DNA from: Algoriphagus sp.
GTDB lineage: Bacteria; Bacteroidota; Bacteroidia; Cytophagales; Cyclobacteriaceae
NCBI GenBank assembly: GCA_021298245.1
Contig: JAJTDZ010000006.1
Coordinates: forward strand, 1-64,000
Direction: 5' to 3'
Length of the DNA: 64,000 nt
How positions within the stretch are numbered: the stretch's first letter is position 1; each line of letters opens with the position of its first letter. A program made the translations under genes and the position numbers. The notes beneath the pieces were generated by a model that was not told where the DNA came from, made no database searches, and worked only from the letters and a program-made list of their open reading frames with translations. Below, one piece after another: positions 30,157-39,570 of this stretch.

Positions 30157-32340
30157 ATGAAAACCTCCCCTGGATTGCGAATATTTTTTGTCTTGTATAT
30201 TATCCTTTTTTTGATTCTTGGAACCAAGGAGGCACTTGCTCAAACTGATCTTGATCGCTGGAAGACTCAAGCCGCTAGGGTAGAAATCATTCGAGATGAT
30301 TTTGGGGTGCCACATGTCTATGGAGAGCGTGATGCCGATGCCATATTTGGATTGCTTTATGCTCAATGCGAAGACGACTTCAGGAGGGTAGAGAGAAATT
30401 ACTTGTGGGCTGTGGGAAGATTAGCAGAGTTAGAAGGTGAAAAAGAAATTTATTCTGACCTAAGAGCCAAGCTCTACATGACGCCCGCTGAGGCCAAGGC
30501 AGCCTACGAAGGTGCGCCTTCTAGGCTTCAAGAATTATGTAGGGCTTTTGCAGATGGGATTAATTATTACTTGCATACGCATCCGGAGGTAGTCCCGCAA
30601 GTCATTACTCGCTACGAACCTTGGATGCCCTTATACTTCTTTGAGGGCTCTATAGGGGGGGACATCGAGCGTATTTCCGTTGCTGGCTTACAGCAATTTT
30701 ATCAACCAAGTAGTCCGCTAATCAATCAAGAGCAATCTACCTTATCCACTCCTGGATTGGAGGAACCGCAAGGATCAAACGGCATAGCTATTGCACCGCA
30801 AGGCTCCGAATCTGGAGCAGCCATGCTCTTGATTAATCCCCATACCTCTTTTTATTTCAGGCCAGAAGTCCATGTGGTGAGCCAGGAAGGATTAAATGTC
30901 TATGGTGCCGTTACCTGGGGACAATTTTTCGTTTACCAAGGATTCAATGAAAAAACAGGTTGGATACATACCTCCACTTTTGTAGATACTATGGATGAAT
31001 TTGTAGAGGAGGTGATCCAAAAAAATGGTGAACTATACTATCGATACGGTAAGGAAGAATTACCTGTAGAGACGAAGCAAGTGACCCTATCCTACAAAGA
31101 TGGAGAGGGCTTAAAGCAAAAAAACTTTTCGATTTACCGTACGCAACATGGACCGATTACTCACCAGTTGCAAGGAAAATGGGTAGCAACGCGTATGAAT
31201 TGGGACCCTGTCCAGGCCTTAGTTCAAAGTTTTTTACGAACAAAGCAAAGCAATTTGGAAGGATTTAAGCGCGTAATGGATATCCGCACCAATAGTTCAA
31301 ACAATACCGTTTTTGCAGATGCAGAAGGGAATATCGCCTACTTTCATGGAAATTTTATTCCAAAGAGGGATCCCAGATTTGATTTTTCAAAACCTGTAGA
31401 TGGAACAGACCCCGCTACCAATTGGCAGGGACTACATACTGTGGACGAAAGCATTCACGTGGTGAATCCTGGGACGGGATGGATACAGAATTGCAATTCT
31501 ACCCCATTTACAGCGGCAAGGGAATTTAGTCCAAGAAAAGAAAATTATCCTTCCTACATGGCTCCCGATGTAGAAAATTACAGGGGAATGCATGCACAAA
31601 AAGTTTTGGGAGAGGTGAGGGGCAAGCTTTCCTTGGATGGATTTATTTCCTTGGCCTACGATCCCTACTTGCCTGTTTTCTCCTTTCTTATTCCCGAATT
31701 AAAAGCTGCTGTCACTGCTCATCCTGGTAGTCCTCATGCTGCCGCCTTGTCACTACTGGCCTCTTGGGATTACCGTACCTCCGCCGAATCTGTTGCCATG
31801 TCTTTAGCGCATTTTTATGCAGAAAATTACCAGAGAAAATTTAGGAGCATCAATCGATTTGCTCATCCGGATCCAAATGCCAAGATTCCCACTTCTGCGG
31901 AAATTTTAGAAGTTTTTGACCAAACCATCCAACAAATGACCCGTGATTTTGGTACCTGGAATACTCCCTGGGGTCAAATCAACAGGTTTCAACGCTTGAG
32001 CGGGGCCTACGATGCTCCTTTTGATGACCAAAAAGAATTTCTTCCGGTGGGATTGGCTTCTGGCAATTGGGGAGCTCTAGCTGCATTTGGTGCCAGAGCT
32101 ACCGAAGGTACCAAAAGACTTTACGGATATCGAGGCAATAGCTTTGTGGCAGTGGTAGAATTTGGAGAAAAGCTTAGAGCTAAAAGTATTTTGGCTGGAG
32201 GCCAACAAGCAGATCCTCGATCTCCCCACTTTTTTGATCAAGCCAAGCGCTATGTTGATGTCAATTTCAAAGAGGTTGCCTTTTATCGAGAGGATGTGGA
32301 AAAACGCATGCAACGCTCCTATAGGCCTGGGGAAAAGTAA
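30157..32340 (+). CDS. Penicillin acylase-family Ntn hydrolase, intact
   Basis: 727 aa; signal peptide, VEIIRDDFGVPHVYGERDADAIFGLLYAQCEDDF, EEPQGSNGIAIAPQGSESGAAMLLINPHTSF nucleophile region. Confidence 0.88.
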   Translation: MKTSPGLRIFFVLYIILFLILGTKEALAQTDLDRWKTQAARVEIIRDDFGVPHVYGERDADAIFGLLYAQCEDDFRRVERNYLWAVGRLAELEGEKEIYSDLRAKLYMTPAEAKAAYEGAPSRLQELCRAFADGINYYLHTHPEVVPQVITRYEPWMPLYFFEGSIGGDIERISVAGLQQFYQPSSPLINQEQSTLSTPGLEEPQGSNGIAIAPQGSESGAAMLLINPHTSFYFRPEVHVVSQEGLNVYGAVTWGQFFVYQGFNEKTGWIHTSTFVDTMDEFVEEVIQKNGELYYRYGKEELPVETKQVTLSYKDGEGLKQKNFSIYRTQHGPITHQLQGKWVATRMNWDPVQALVQSFLRTKQSNLEGFKRVMDIRTNSSNNTVFADAEGNIAYFHGNFIPKRDPRFDFSKPVDGTDPATNWQGLHTVDESIHVVNPGTGWIQNCNSTPFTAAREFSPRKENYPSYMAPDVENYRGMHAQKVLGEVRGKLSLDGFISLAYDPYLPVFSFLIPELKAAVTAHPGSPHAAALSLLASWDYRTSAESVAMSLAHFYAENYQRKFRSINRFAHPDPNAKIPTSAEILEVFDQTIQQMTRDFGTWNTPWGQINRFQRLSGAYDAPFDDQKEFLPVGLASGNWGALAAFGARATEGTKRLYGYRGNSFVAVVEFGEKLRAKSILAGGQQADPRSPHFFDQAKRYVDVNFKEVAFYREDVEKRMQRSYRPGEK

Positions 32341-32346
32341 AAAGGT

Positions 32347-32997
32347 TCATCCCAGTTGATGTCGAGATTTCCCCCTTTTTATTTGAATGAGGCGAATCGC
32401 AAAAGCAACAAAACCTACGAGAAAACAAGTTCCAAACCAAAAAAATGGATTGTAAAAATCATGTAGAAAACGGTAAACGGCGGTAAATGAAAACAACACC
32501 AATCCAGTAAATTCCCATAATTTTTGTCTCTCTTCCAACACTTGTGAAGCTTGGCTGGGAAGGTTGACCAAACTTTTTAATTCCTCCCAATGCCAAACCA
32601 AAAGTCCCAGGTTGGCAAGTAACATCAGCCCAGTAATCACGTAGGTAAATCCAAATTCCATAGAAATGGTGATCACAAACACATTCAAAAGAATGGGGAA
32701 ATTAACCAGTGCTCCCAATTTACTGAAGCGTTGGGTCATCAATAAAAACCCTGCGAGCAATTGGCACCAACCTATAAATTGCCAATATAAGCCCGTTTGG
32801 TACAGGGTTTCAAAAAAATGCATGGTAGAACCCATGGGAGCATTTTCGTGGCTAAACGTGGTGAATCTATTGCCTTTTATTTTAATTAAACTGGCAAAAA
32901 CAAAAGCTCCACCAATCAAGTAGCGGACATAGATGACAAAAATTTGAATGAAAAAGACTGATTTGATGCGATTCATATGAAATTCCAACGTTGGCAC
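32347..32997 (-). CDS. DoxX-like multi-pass membrane protein; start probably MNRIKSVFF
   Basis: YVRYLIGGAFVFASLIKIKGNRF...WQFIGWCQLLAGFLLMTQRFSKLGALVNFPILLNVFVITISM. Confidence 0.7.
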   Translation of the reverse strand: MPTLEFHMNRIKSVFFIQIFVIYVRYLIGGAFVFASLIKIKGNRFTTFSHENAPMGSTMHFFETLYQTGLYWQFIGWCQLLAGFLLMTQRFSKLGALVNFPILLNVFVITISMEFGFTYVITGLMLLANLGLLVWHWEELKSLVNLPSQASQVLEERQKLWEFTGLVLFSFTAVYRFLHDFYNPFFWFGTCFLVGFVAFAIRLIQIKRGKSRHQLG

Positions 32998-33010
32998 GGG
33001 TGGGATTCGC

Positions 33011-33706
33011 TTAGGATATATTTCGGATCATTGCCACGGCATCCCGTAGGTGCGGAGCCGAAAAAAAATGAGGATGAATCAATTCATGATCGATTTGTTC
33101 GTGCATCCAGGTGGTATGAAAGGGAACATGTATGCCATAGCCACCAATTTCTAGGACGGGGAGTACGTCTGATTTCAAGCTATTTCCTATCATGACAAAT
33201 TCTGATGCAGTTATGTCCACGTGCGCAATTAATTTGAGGTAATCGGTAGATTTCTTTTCGCTCATGATTTCTATGTGGTGAAAATAGCGCTCTAATCCCG
33301 ATTTTTTCAATTTCCTTTCCTGATCTACTAGGTCCCCTTTGGTGGCCATAACTATTCTATACGCTCCTTGAAGCGATTGCAACACTTCCTCTACCTCGGG
33401 AAGAAGCTCTACCGGTTTGGAAAGCATGTCTTGTCCGATTTGAATGATTTTATCTACCAAGCTGCTCGAAACCTTATGCTCGGTGATCCTAAGGGCTGTT
33501 TCAATCATGGAAAGCATAAAGCCTTTGATCCCGTATCCATAAAGAGAAAGATTGGTAATCTCGGTGCGATACAATTCTTTTACGATGACATGGGGAGGCA
33601 AAAAATCCTCCAATAAACTGGCAAATTTCTCCTCTGCCTCTCGAAAATAGGTTTCATTCACCCAGAGGGTGTCGTCAGCATCAAAAGCGATTACACGTAT
33701 TGCCAT
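33011..33706 (-). CDS. HAD-family hydrolase
   Basis: 231 aa; AFDADDTLWVNE, MATKGDL, FVMIGNSLKSDVLPVLEIGGYGIHVP. Confidence 0.9.
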   Translation of the reverse strand: MAIRVIAFDADDTLWVNETYFREAEEKFASLLEDFLPPHVIVKELYRTEITNLSLYGYGIKGFMLSMIETALRITEHKVSSSLVDKIIQIGQDMLSKPVELLPEVEEVLQSLQGAYRIVMATKGDLVDQERKLKKSGLERYFHHIEIMSEKKSTDYLKLIAHVDITASEFVMIGNSLKSDVLPVLEIGGYGIHVPFHTTWMHEQIDHELIHPHFFSAPHLRDAVAMIRNIS

Positions 33707-33713
33707 GGAAAGC

Positions 33714-34631
33714 TTAGTTTAAGGTTTCTTCCAACCAATTGAGCAACGTCTCTCTCCAAGAACCCACTGCCCCTTTGTCAAGCCCAAATGCAAAACCATG
33801 TCCTCCAGTAGGATAAATATGCAAAGAAGCTTTAACTCCATGAGAATGTAGGGCTTGAAAATACAGAAGAGCATGCTGTATGGGGACTGCTTGGTCGTCT
33901 TGGGCATGTACCAAAAACGTAGGAGGAGTTTCAGCGCTGACCTGAAGTTCGTTAGAAAACCTTCGAAGCAATTCAGGATCATTTTGCTGACCCAAGAGGT
34001 TTTTCTTCGATCCACTATGCACACTAGGATCGATAAAGGAGATAACAGGATAGACCAGAATGGAGAAATCTGGCCTTGCCGAAATGGCAGACAAATCGTC
34101 TAGATGGGCAAAAGTAGCTTTGGAGTAGGAGGTGCTCAGCGTAGCTGCCAAATGTCCTCCTGCAGAGAATCCCATCACACCAACTTTGGTGGGATCTACG
34201 TTCCACTCTGTTGCGTGTTGCCTCACCAGGCGAATAGCGCGCTGTGCATCCAGCAAGGGTACTTCTTTAGGATCAGTCAGGGAGGTAGATAGAGGAAGTC
34301 TATACTTTACCACGATTCCTGCAATTCCTTGAGCATTTAGCCATTTGGCAAAATCCGTGCCTTCCCAATCGTAGGCTAATATTCCATAACCTCCTCCTGG
34401 AAAAATGAGAACTGCTTGCCCAGTGGCTATTTGCTGAGTGGGAAGATATACCTCAATGCTGGGTACCTGTACATTGGAGATCCTAAGTATTCCTTGCCTT
34501 ACTTCCTGCTCTTGCTGGTCCGATTCTTTTTGTAGGGGAGGAGTTGCGGCCCATAGGGGAAGTGTAAAATTTTGAGCAAAACAGGCGGAAATGCTCAGAG
34601 TGGTGAAGAAAATGAATAGGATTTTTTTCAT
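33714..34631 (-). CDS. Secreted alpha/beta hydrolase (BD-FAE/esterase-like)
   Basis: 305 aa; signal peptide, IFPGGGYGILAYDWEG, VGVMGFSAGGHLAATLS, VHAQDDQAVPI, GGHGFAFG. Confidence 0.88.
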   Translation of the reverse strand: MKKILFIFFTTLSISACFAQNFTLPLWAATPPLQKESDQQEQEVRQGILRISNVQVPSIEVYLPTQQIATGQAVLIFPGGGYGILAYDWEGTDFAKWLNAQGIAGIVVKYRLPLSTSLTDPKEVPLLDAQRAIRLVRQHATEWNVDPTKVGVMGFSAGGHLAATLSTSYSKATFAHLDDLSAISARPDFSILVYPVISFIDPSVHSGSKKNLLGQQNDPELLRRFSNELQVSAETPPTFLVHAQDDQAVPIQHALLYFQALHSHGVKASLHIYPTGGHGFAFGLDKGAVGSWRETLLNWLEETLN

Positions 34632-34678
34632 AAAAGAGTAGGTTTTAGGATAGGCTTTTTGGAAAATAATGAAAGAGC

Positions 34679-35032
34679 CTACTTCGGGAAGGATGATGGA
34701 GCCGCGAAAGAAAAGATTTGTTCAGTAAGGGCCCATCTCCAATGGGGTGGTGTACCCGGTAAATTACTTTGGTATTGGCCCAGAAAGGCTTCCCATTCTT
34801 GAACCCTAGGATTGGCCAGGTCTAGTTTCGCTTTATTTTCAAAACTGAACGAATCGTTTGTTTTCAAAATCATTCCTAGACGGTTGCTCCATCGGTAAAT
34901 ACTCATTTCCAAAATTCCCGCTACCCGGATACTTTCTAGGATAAGTGGATCCACTTGTTTATGGCATTCCACGTACGCCTCAATTGCTTCCGGCTCGTTT
35001 TTCAAATCACAAAACAAGACAAAGGTTTTCAT
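34679..35032 (-). CDS. L-rhamnose/L-fucose mutarotase-family protein
   Basis: 117 aa; KTFVLFCDLKNEPEAIEAYVECHKQVDPLILESIRVAGILEMSIYRWSNRLGMIL, adjacent to fucP-like gene. Confidence 0.8.
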   Translation of the reverse strand: MKTFVLFCDLKNEPEAIEAYVECHKQVDPLILESIRVAGILEMSIYRWSNRLGMILKTNDSFSFENKAKLDLANPRVQEWEAFLGQYQSNLPGTPPHWRWALTEQIFSFAAPSSFPK

Positions 35033-35039
35033 GGCTAGT

Positions 35040-36245
35040 TCAATTTTCGGAAGGACGTTGCTTACTTACCCTGAGGGCAAATGCGAGTACACAAAGGAAA
35101 CAGAAGAAAGGAAGAAAAAAGGAGAAATTGATTTCAGGAACCCCCAATATGAGGGTATCGGTATAACCAATCCCACCTATATCGAGAATCATGCCCTGAA
35201 GGGTAGGCATTACCGCTCCTCCTACGATGGCCATGACCAAAAAGGCAGCAGCAAATTTGGAATCTTCTCCAAGTCCTTCTAAGGCAATACCATAAATGGT
35301 TGGGAACATCAAAGACATGGCGAAACTTATTCCTACAAGGGAATAGAGTCCTGCCATTCCAATCAAAAAGATGGATCCTAAGGTAAATCCCATGGCTAAA
35401 AGAGAAAACAATGCCAAAAGAGGGGCAGGCTGAATAAAACGAAGCAAAAACGTGCACACCCAACGACCAAGAAGGAAAACTGCGAGGGAAGCAAAAGCAT
35501 AATTTACAGCTTCGTAAGTAGTTATCCCTAGAGATTCTGCATATTGATAGATGTAGGTCCAGATCATGATTTGTGCGCCTACATAAACTAATTGGGCAAA
35601 GGTTCCTTCTACAAAATTTCTATTTTTTACCAAACGCCTCATGGTTGCAAGAAAGTCCATTTTTCCACTCGAATCTTTATTTTCAGGCATCTTTACCATA
35701 GCAATGACCACTAAAATTCCCAAGACTACCAATCCCAAGAGTACATAAGGATCTCTGATCACCATCAGGTCATTGCTCCGAATGGGGGCTTTGGCAGCTT
35801 CGTCCAGAGTGTCGTAAATCAAAACCTTTCCACTTGCATCAGTGGCCGCACTTTGCAGCGCACTTAGAATATAAGTTTTTGCTACAAAAAGACCTGCGAG
35901 CGCCCCCATGGGATTGAAAGCCTGGGCTAAGTTGAGCCTACGGGTAGCCGTTTCCTCTGGGCCCATGGATAAGATGTATGGATTGGCAGTAGTCTCCAAA
36001 AAACCTGCCTTGTAGGAGTATTTTTTAATGAAGAAAGCTGCGGGCAAAGCCATGGTAAAATAACCTCCATAAAAGGCCAGTTGAACCCAGGAGGCTTGGG
36101 TGTTATTTAATTCAAGCACCCGCTTGAAGGCAGCTACCATGGGATTGGTGATGTCGTTGGCGAATCCCCATAAGGCAAACAGGGAGGTAATCAAAATAAA
36201 AGGTACTAACAGTTGCTTGGGGACTAGAGAGGAGGATGTATTCAT
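35040..36245 (-). CDS. fucP: FucP-type sugar:H+ symporter (MFS) with an apparent internal in-frame deletion
   Basis: 401 aa; LFALWGFANDITNPMVAAFK, YGGYFTMALPAAFFIKKYSYKAG|FLETTANPYILSMGPEETATRRLNLAQAFNPMGALAGLFVAK. Family members normally carry ~40 residues (TM region) between SYKAG and LETTANP. Confidence 0.85.
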   Translation of the reverse strand: MNTSSSLVPKQLLVPFILITSLFALWGFANDITNPMVAAFKRVLELNNTQASWVQLAFYGGYFTMALPAAFFIKKYSYKAGFLETTANPYILSMGPEETATRRLNLAQAFNPMGALAGLFVAKTYILSALQSAATDASGKVLIYDTLDEAAKAPIRSNDLMVIRDPYVLLGLVVLGILVVIAMVKMPENKDSSGKMDFLATMRRLVKNRNFVEGTFAQLVYVGAQIMIWTYIYQYAESLGITTYEAVNYAFASLAVFLLGRWVCTFLLRFIQPAPLLALFSLLAMGFTLGSIFLIGMAGLYSLVGISFAMSLMFPTIYGIALEGLGEDSKFAAAFLVMAIVGGAVMPTLQGMILDIGGIGYTDTLILGVPEINFSFFLPFFCFLCVLAFALRVSKQRPSEN

Positions 36246-37012
36246 ATGGAGCGGTCTAAATGGGTATAGCCACCGTCTACAACCAGGTGCTGCCCGGTGA
36301 TGTGTGAAGCTTTTTCAGAAAGCAGGAAAAGCGCCATAGAAGCGATTTCCTCTGGGGTAGTCATTCTGTTTTCCAAAGGGATTTTTCTATTGATTTCTAC
36401 CAGCTTTTCTTCAGGACGAGAAAAGGATTGTATCCAAGCTTCATACATGGGTGTGTACACTTCTGCGGGAACAATCGCGTTGACTCGGATGGAATAGGGG
36501 AGCAATTCCACCGCCCATTCCCGGGTCAGAGCCAGTTGAGCCCCTTTAGCTGCAACATATCCGGAGGTATTTCCTTGTCCGGTAAGGGCAGTTTTAGAAG
36601 AGATATTCACTATGGCTCCCTTGGATTTTTTGAGTTCGGGTAAGGCGTAATGCGTCAAGAAATAGTAGTGGTTTAGGTTTTTGGCCACAGATTGCACAAA
36701 GGAAGTAGGATTCCCTCTTTCCAAACCAACTTCATCATTACTTCCAGCATTGTTGACCAGTCCATCTATTCTTCCAAAGGCCGCGCAGGCTTCTTGTACC
36801 GCTTGGAGGGCGTCTTCTGGAGAAAACAGCCTTATTTTTACCTGCAATGCCCTGCCTTTGGCTTTTCTTACCAAAGCTTCCCCTTCTTTTTCTGAGGGAT
36901 CAATGAGCACCGGAATACCTCCTTCTTCGATTAATCCTTGGGCAATAGCCCCGCCAATCCCTTTGGCTCCGCCTGATATGAGAATGACTTTGTCTTTTAA
37001 TTTGAGATCCAT
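36242..37012 (-). CDS. SDR-family oxidoreductase, probable L-fucose dehydrogenase by context
   Basis: 256 aa; SGGAKGIGGAIAQGL, LVNNAGSND, YVAAKGAQLALTREWAVEL, overlaps fucP start by 4 nt. Confidence 0.82.
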   Translation of the reverse strand: MDLKLKDKVILISGGAKGIGGAIAQGLIEEGGIPVLIDPSEKEGEALVRKAKGRALQVKIRLFSPEDALQAVQEACAAFGRIDGLVNNAGSNDEVGLERGNPTSFVQSVAKNLNHYYFLTHYALPELKKSKGAIVNISSKTALTGQGNTSGYVAAKGAQLALTREWAVELLPYSIRVNAIVPAEVYTPMYEAWIQSFSRPEEKLVEINRKIPLENRMTTPEEIASMALFLLSEKASHITGQHLVVDGGYTHLDRSI

Positions 37013-37041
37013 AGCTTCACAAGGTTAAGGTAGGAGGTAGA

Positions 37042-37866
37042 CTAGATCAAGTAAAATGCTGCAGCCGTACCTCCCATTATGCTTTCTTTTTCCATGGGGG
37101 TGAGCTGATCGGTAAAGGATTCGATAAGCCCAACTACCTCTGGATAATCTCCTGCGACCAGGCAAACCGGCCAATCACTTCCAAACATAAGTCGCTTTGG
37201 TCCAAATAATTCCAAACTTATCTCCAGGTAAGGCTGGAGTTCTTCCTCTGTCCAAGAATTCCAATTTGCCTCAGTGATTAAGCCAGAAAGTTTGCAACAT
37301 ACTCCTTCTCTTTCTGCTACAGGCTGAAGTAATTTTTTCCAAGCTTTCCAATTTCCATCTCGTATGGGAGGTTTGGCGGCATGGTCTATGACGAAGCGCT
37401 GGTAAGGGACTTGGTCTATCAAGGCCAAACTTGCTTCCAAATGAGTAGGAAATATCAATAGATCGTAGGAATATCCTTTTTCCCCGATTTTTTGTATTCC
37501 TCGGACAAACTCCTTCCTCAGCATGTAGCTGGGATCTTTGGATTGTAATACTTCCCTAAATCCAAGCAACTTTTTTTCTGAGCTATACTCTTCCAGCGCC
37601 CGATCTAAATCCTCACTACCTAGGTCTACCCAGCCTACTACACCCAAAATCCATTCGTGTGCCTGGCAAAGTTCAAGGAGGAAGTCTGTGTCCTTCCGAC
37701 TTTCCTCTGCTTGAACAGCAATACATGCATCTATAGCGCTGGCTTCAAGTAAGGGATATAGGTCTTCGGGGAGAAAATTTCTTCGAATTTTTTGCATTTC
37801 TGTACCAATCCAGTCATGACGCTCCGGATGATAGTGCCAAAAATGCTGGTGGCTATCAATTTTCAT
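37042..37866 (-). CDS. Amidohydrolase (COG3618-like), probable L-fucono-lactonase by context
   Basis: MKIDSHQHFWHYHPERHDWIG...FVIDHAAKPPI...RLMFGSDWPVC. Start trimmed to 37866; ATGA overlap with upstream gene. Confidence 0.82.
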   Translation of the reverse strand: MKIDSHQHFWHYHPERHDWIGTEMQKIRRNFLPEDLYPLLEASAIDACIAVQAEESRKDTDFLLELCQAHEWILGVVGWVDLGSEDLDRALEEYSSEKKLLGFREVLQSKDPSYMLRKEFVRGIQKIGEKGYSYDLLIFPTHLEASLALIDQVPYQRFVIDHAAKPPIRDGNWKAWKKLLQPVAEREGVCCKLSGLITEANWNSWTEEELQPYLEISLELFGPKRLMFGSDWPVCLVAGDYPEVVGLIESFTDQLTPMEKESIMGGTAAAFYLI

Positions 37867-38723
37867 GCTTCTGGATCTAGAAGTACATGTTGAGAGGACT
37901 TCCCCAATCCCTCTATACCCAATTCTACGCAATCTCCCACTTTTAAATATTGAGGTTCTGGGAGCCCCATGCCTACGCCGGATGGCGTTCCCGTAGACAC
38001 AATATCTCCTGGCAGTAGCGTCATAAATTGGCTAATGTAAGAGAGTAGGGTAGGTATGTCGAAAATCAAATCGGACGTAGAGCTATTTTGGAGCATCTTT
38101 CCATTGACTTTCAACCAAAGTTGTAGGTTGTGAGGATCAGGGATTTCCTCTTTGGTGGCCAAAAAGGGCCCTAAAGGGGCAAAATGATCGGCACTTTTTC
38201 CTTTTACCCACTGTCCACCTTGCCGTAGTTGGAAATCTCGCTCGCTCACGTCGTTGTGAAGGCAATACCCGGCAATGTAGTCATTGGCTTTTTCTTTAAG
38301 GACATATTTGGCTCGCTTCCCTACCACAAAAGCAAGCTCTACTTCCCAATCGGTCTGCTTTGAGTTTTTGGGTAGATAAATGGGATCGTTGGGGCCACAG
38401 AGCGCACTGGACGCTTTCATAAAAAGGATGGGTACTTCAGGCACAGCCATACCTGCCTCCTGGGCATGTTTGGAGTAATTGAGTCCCACACAAATAATTT
38501 TTGATGGGCGTGCTACGGGAGGTCCAAGCCGAAGGTCCTCGGAGATTTCTGGTAGGGAATTTTGATGGATTTTTAGCCAAGAGCTAAGTCTTTCTAACCC
38601 ATCTTCCCTAAAAAAAGCTTCGTTCCAATCTTCTCCAAAACCTGAGCAATCCCATCTACGACCTTGCTTGTCTAAAATACCAGGGCGTTCTTTGCCTTCT
38701 TCTCCAAATCGTATAAGCTTCAT
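37863..38723 (-). CDS. Fumarylacetoacetate hydrolase-family protein, probable 2,4-diketo-3-deoxy-L-fuconate hydrolase by context
   Basis: MKLIRFGEEGKERPGILDKQG...CVGLNYSKHAQEAGM...DWEVELAFVVGKRAKYV...GDIVSTGTPSGVGMG. Confidence 0.87.
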   Translation of the reverse strand: MKLIRFGEEGKERPGILDKQGRRWDCSGFGEDWNEAFFREDGLERLSSWLKIHQNSLPEISEDLRLGPPVARPSKIICVGLNYSKHAQEAGMAVPEVPILFMKASSALCGPNDPIYLPKNSKQTDWEVELAFVVGKRAKYVLKEKANDYIAGYCLHNDVSERDFQLRQGGQWVKGKSADHFAPLGPFLATKEEIPDPHNLQLWLKVNGKMLQNSSTSDLIFDIPTLLSYISQFMTLLPGDIVSTGTPSGVGMGLPEPQYLKVGDCVELGIEGLGKSSQHVLLDPEA

Positions 38724-38762
38724 GACATGCACATGGGGGTTCAACTGTGGTGGATAATACGA

Positions 38763-39530
38763 TTACATTTTTAGTCCCATAAAACCACCATCGATGGTAA
38801 AATTGGAACCTGTGATAAATTTACCCGTTTCCGCACTGAGAAAATAGGCTAAATCTGCAATTTCTTCGGGTGTACCCATTCTTCCCACAGGCTGAGTAGC
38901 CGAAAGTTTTTCAAACATTTCGTGTTCTTGACCGGGGTAATTTTTTGCTAAAAATCCATCCACAAAAGGAGTATGTACTCTACCAGGAGAAATGCAATTG
39001 CAGCGAATCCCATCCTGAACATAATCCCTAGCCACACTCAAGGTCATAGACAAGGTTGCTCCTTTGGACATACTGTATGCAAATCGATCTGGAATCCCTA
39101 TGGTGGCAGCAACCGAACACATGTTGACGATGGCTCCACCCCCGCCTCTCTTCAATTTGGGAAGGGAGGCTTTGATGCAGTGAAACATCCCTTTGATATT
39201 TACCGATACGATACGATCAAAATCTTCTTCAGTGGTACTTTCCACCGTTCCCACGTGAGCTATTCCCGCATTATTGATCAAAACATCCAATTTCTCAGGC
39301 AGGGATTGGATCAACTTTTCCACTTGAGCAAATTGGGTAAGGTCCCCTTCTAAAAAAGTAACTGAATTCCCTTTTTTTCTTTCTTGCTCCTCTAATTTTT
39401 TACCCTCAGCCTGGTTTAGGTCTATGAAATATACGTGACTTTGGTGTGAAGCAAATTTTTGAACCATGGCAAGTCCAATGCCACTTGCTCCCCCTGTGAT
39501 AAGAACGGTTTTTGATTGCATAGTCATCAA
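38763..39530 (-). CDS. SDR-family oxidoreductase, probable 2-keto-3-deoxy-L-fuconate dehydrogenase by context
   Basis: 255 aa; ITGGASGIGLAMVQKFA, LINNAGIAHVG, AYSMSKGATLSMTLSVARDYVQDGIRCNCISPGRVHTPFV. Confidence 0.85.
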   Translation of the reverse strand: MMTMQSKTVLITGGASGIGLAMVQKFASHQSHVYFIDLNQAEGKKLEEQERKKGNSVTFLEGDLTQFAQVEKLIQSLPEKLDVLINNAGIAHVGTVESTTEEDFDRIVSVNIKGMFHCIKASLPKLKRGGGGAIVNMCSVAATIGIPDRFAYSMSKGATLSMTLSVARDYVQDGIRCNCISPGRVHTPFVDGFLAKNYPGQEHEMFEKLSATQPVGRMGTPEEIADLAYFLSAETGKFITGSNFTIDGGFMGLKM

Positions 39531-39570
39531 GGTGTAAAAAAGCTAAGGATATCCAAGCTGAAAGGCTTGA

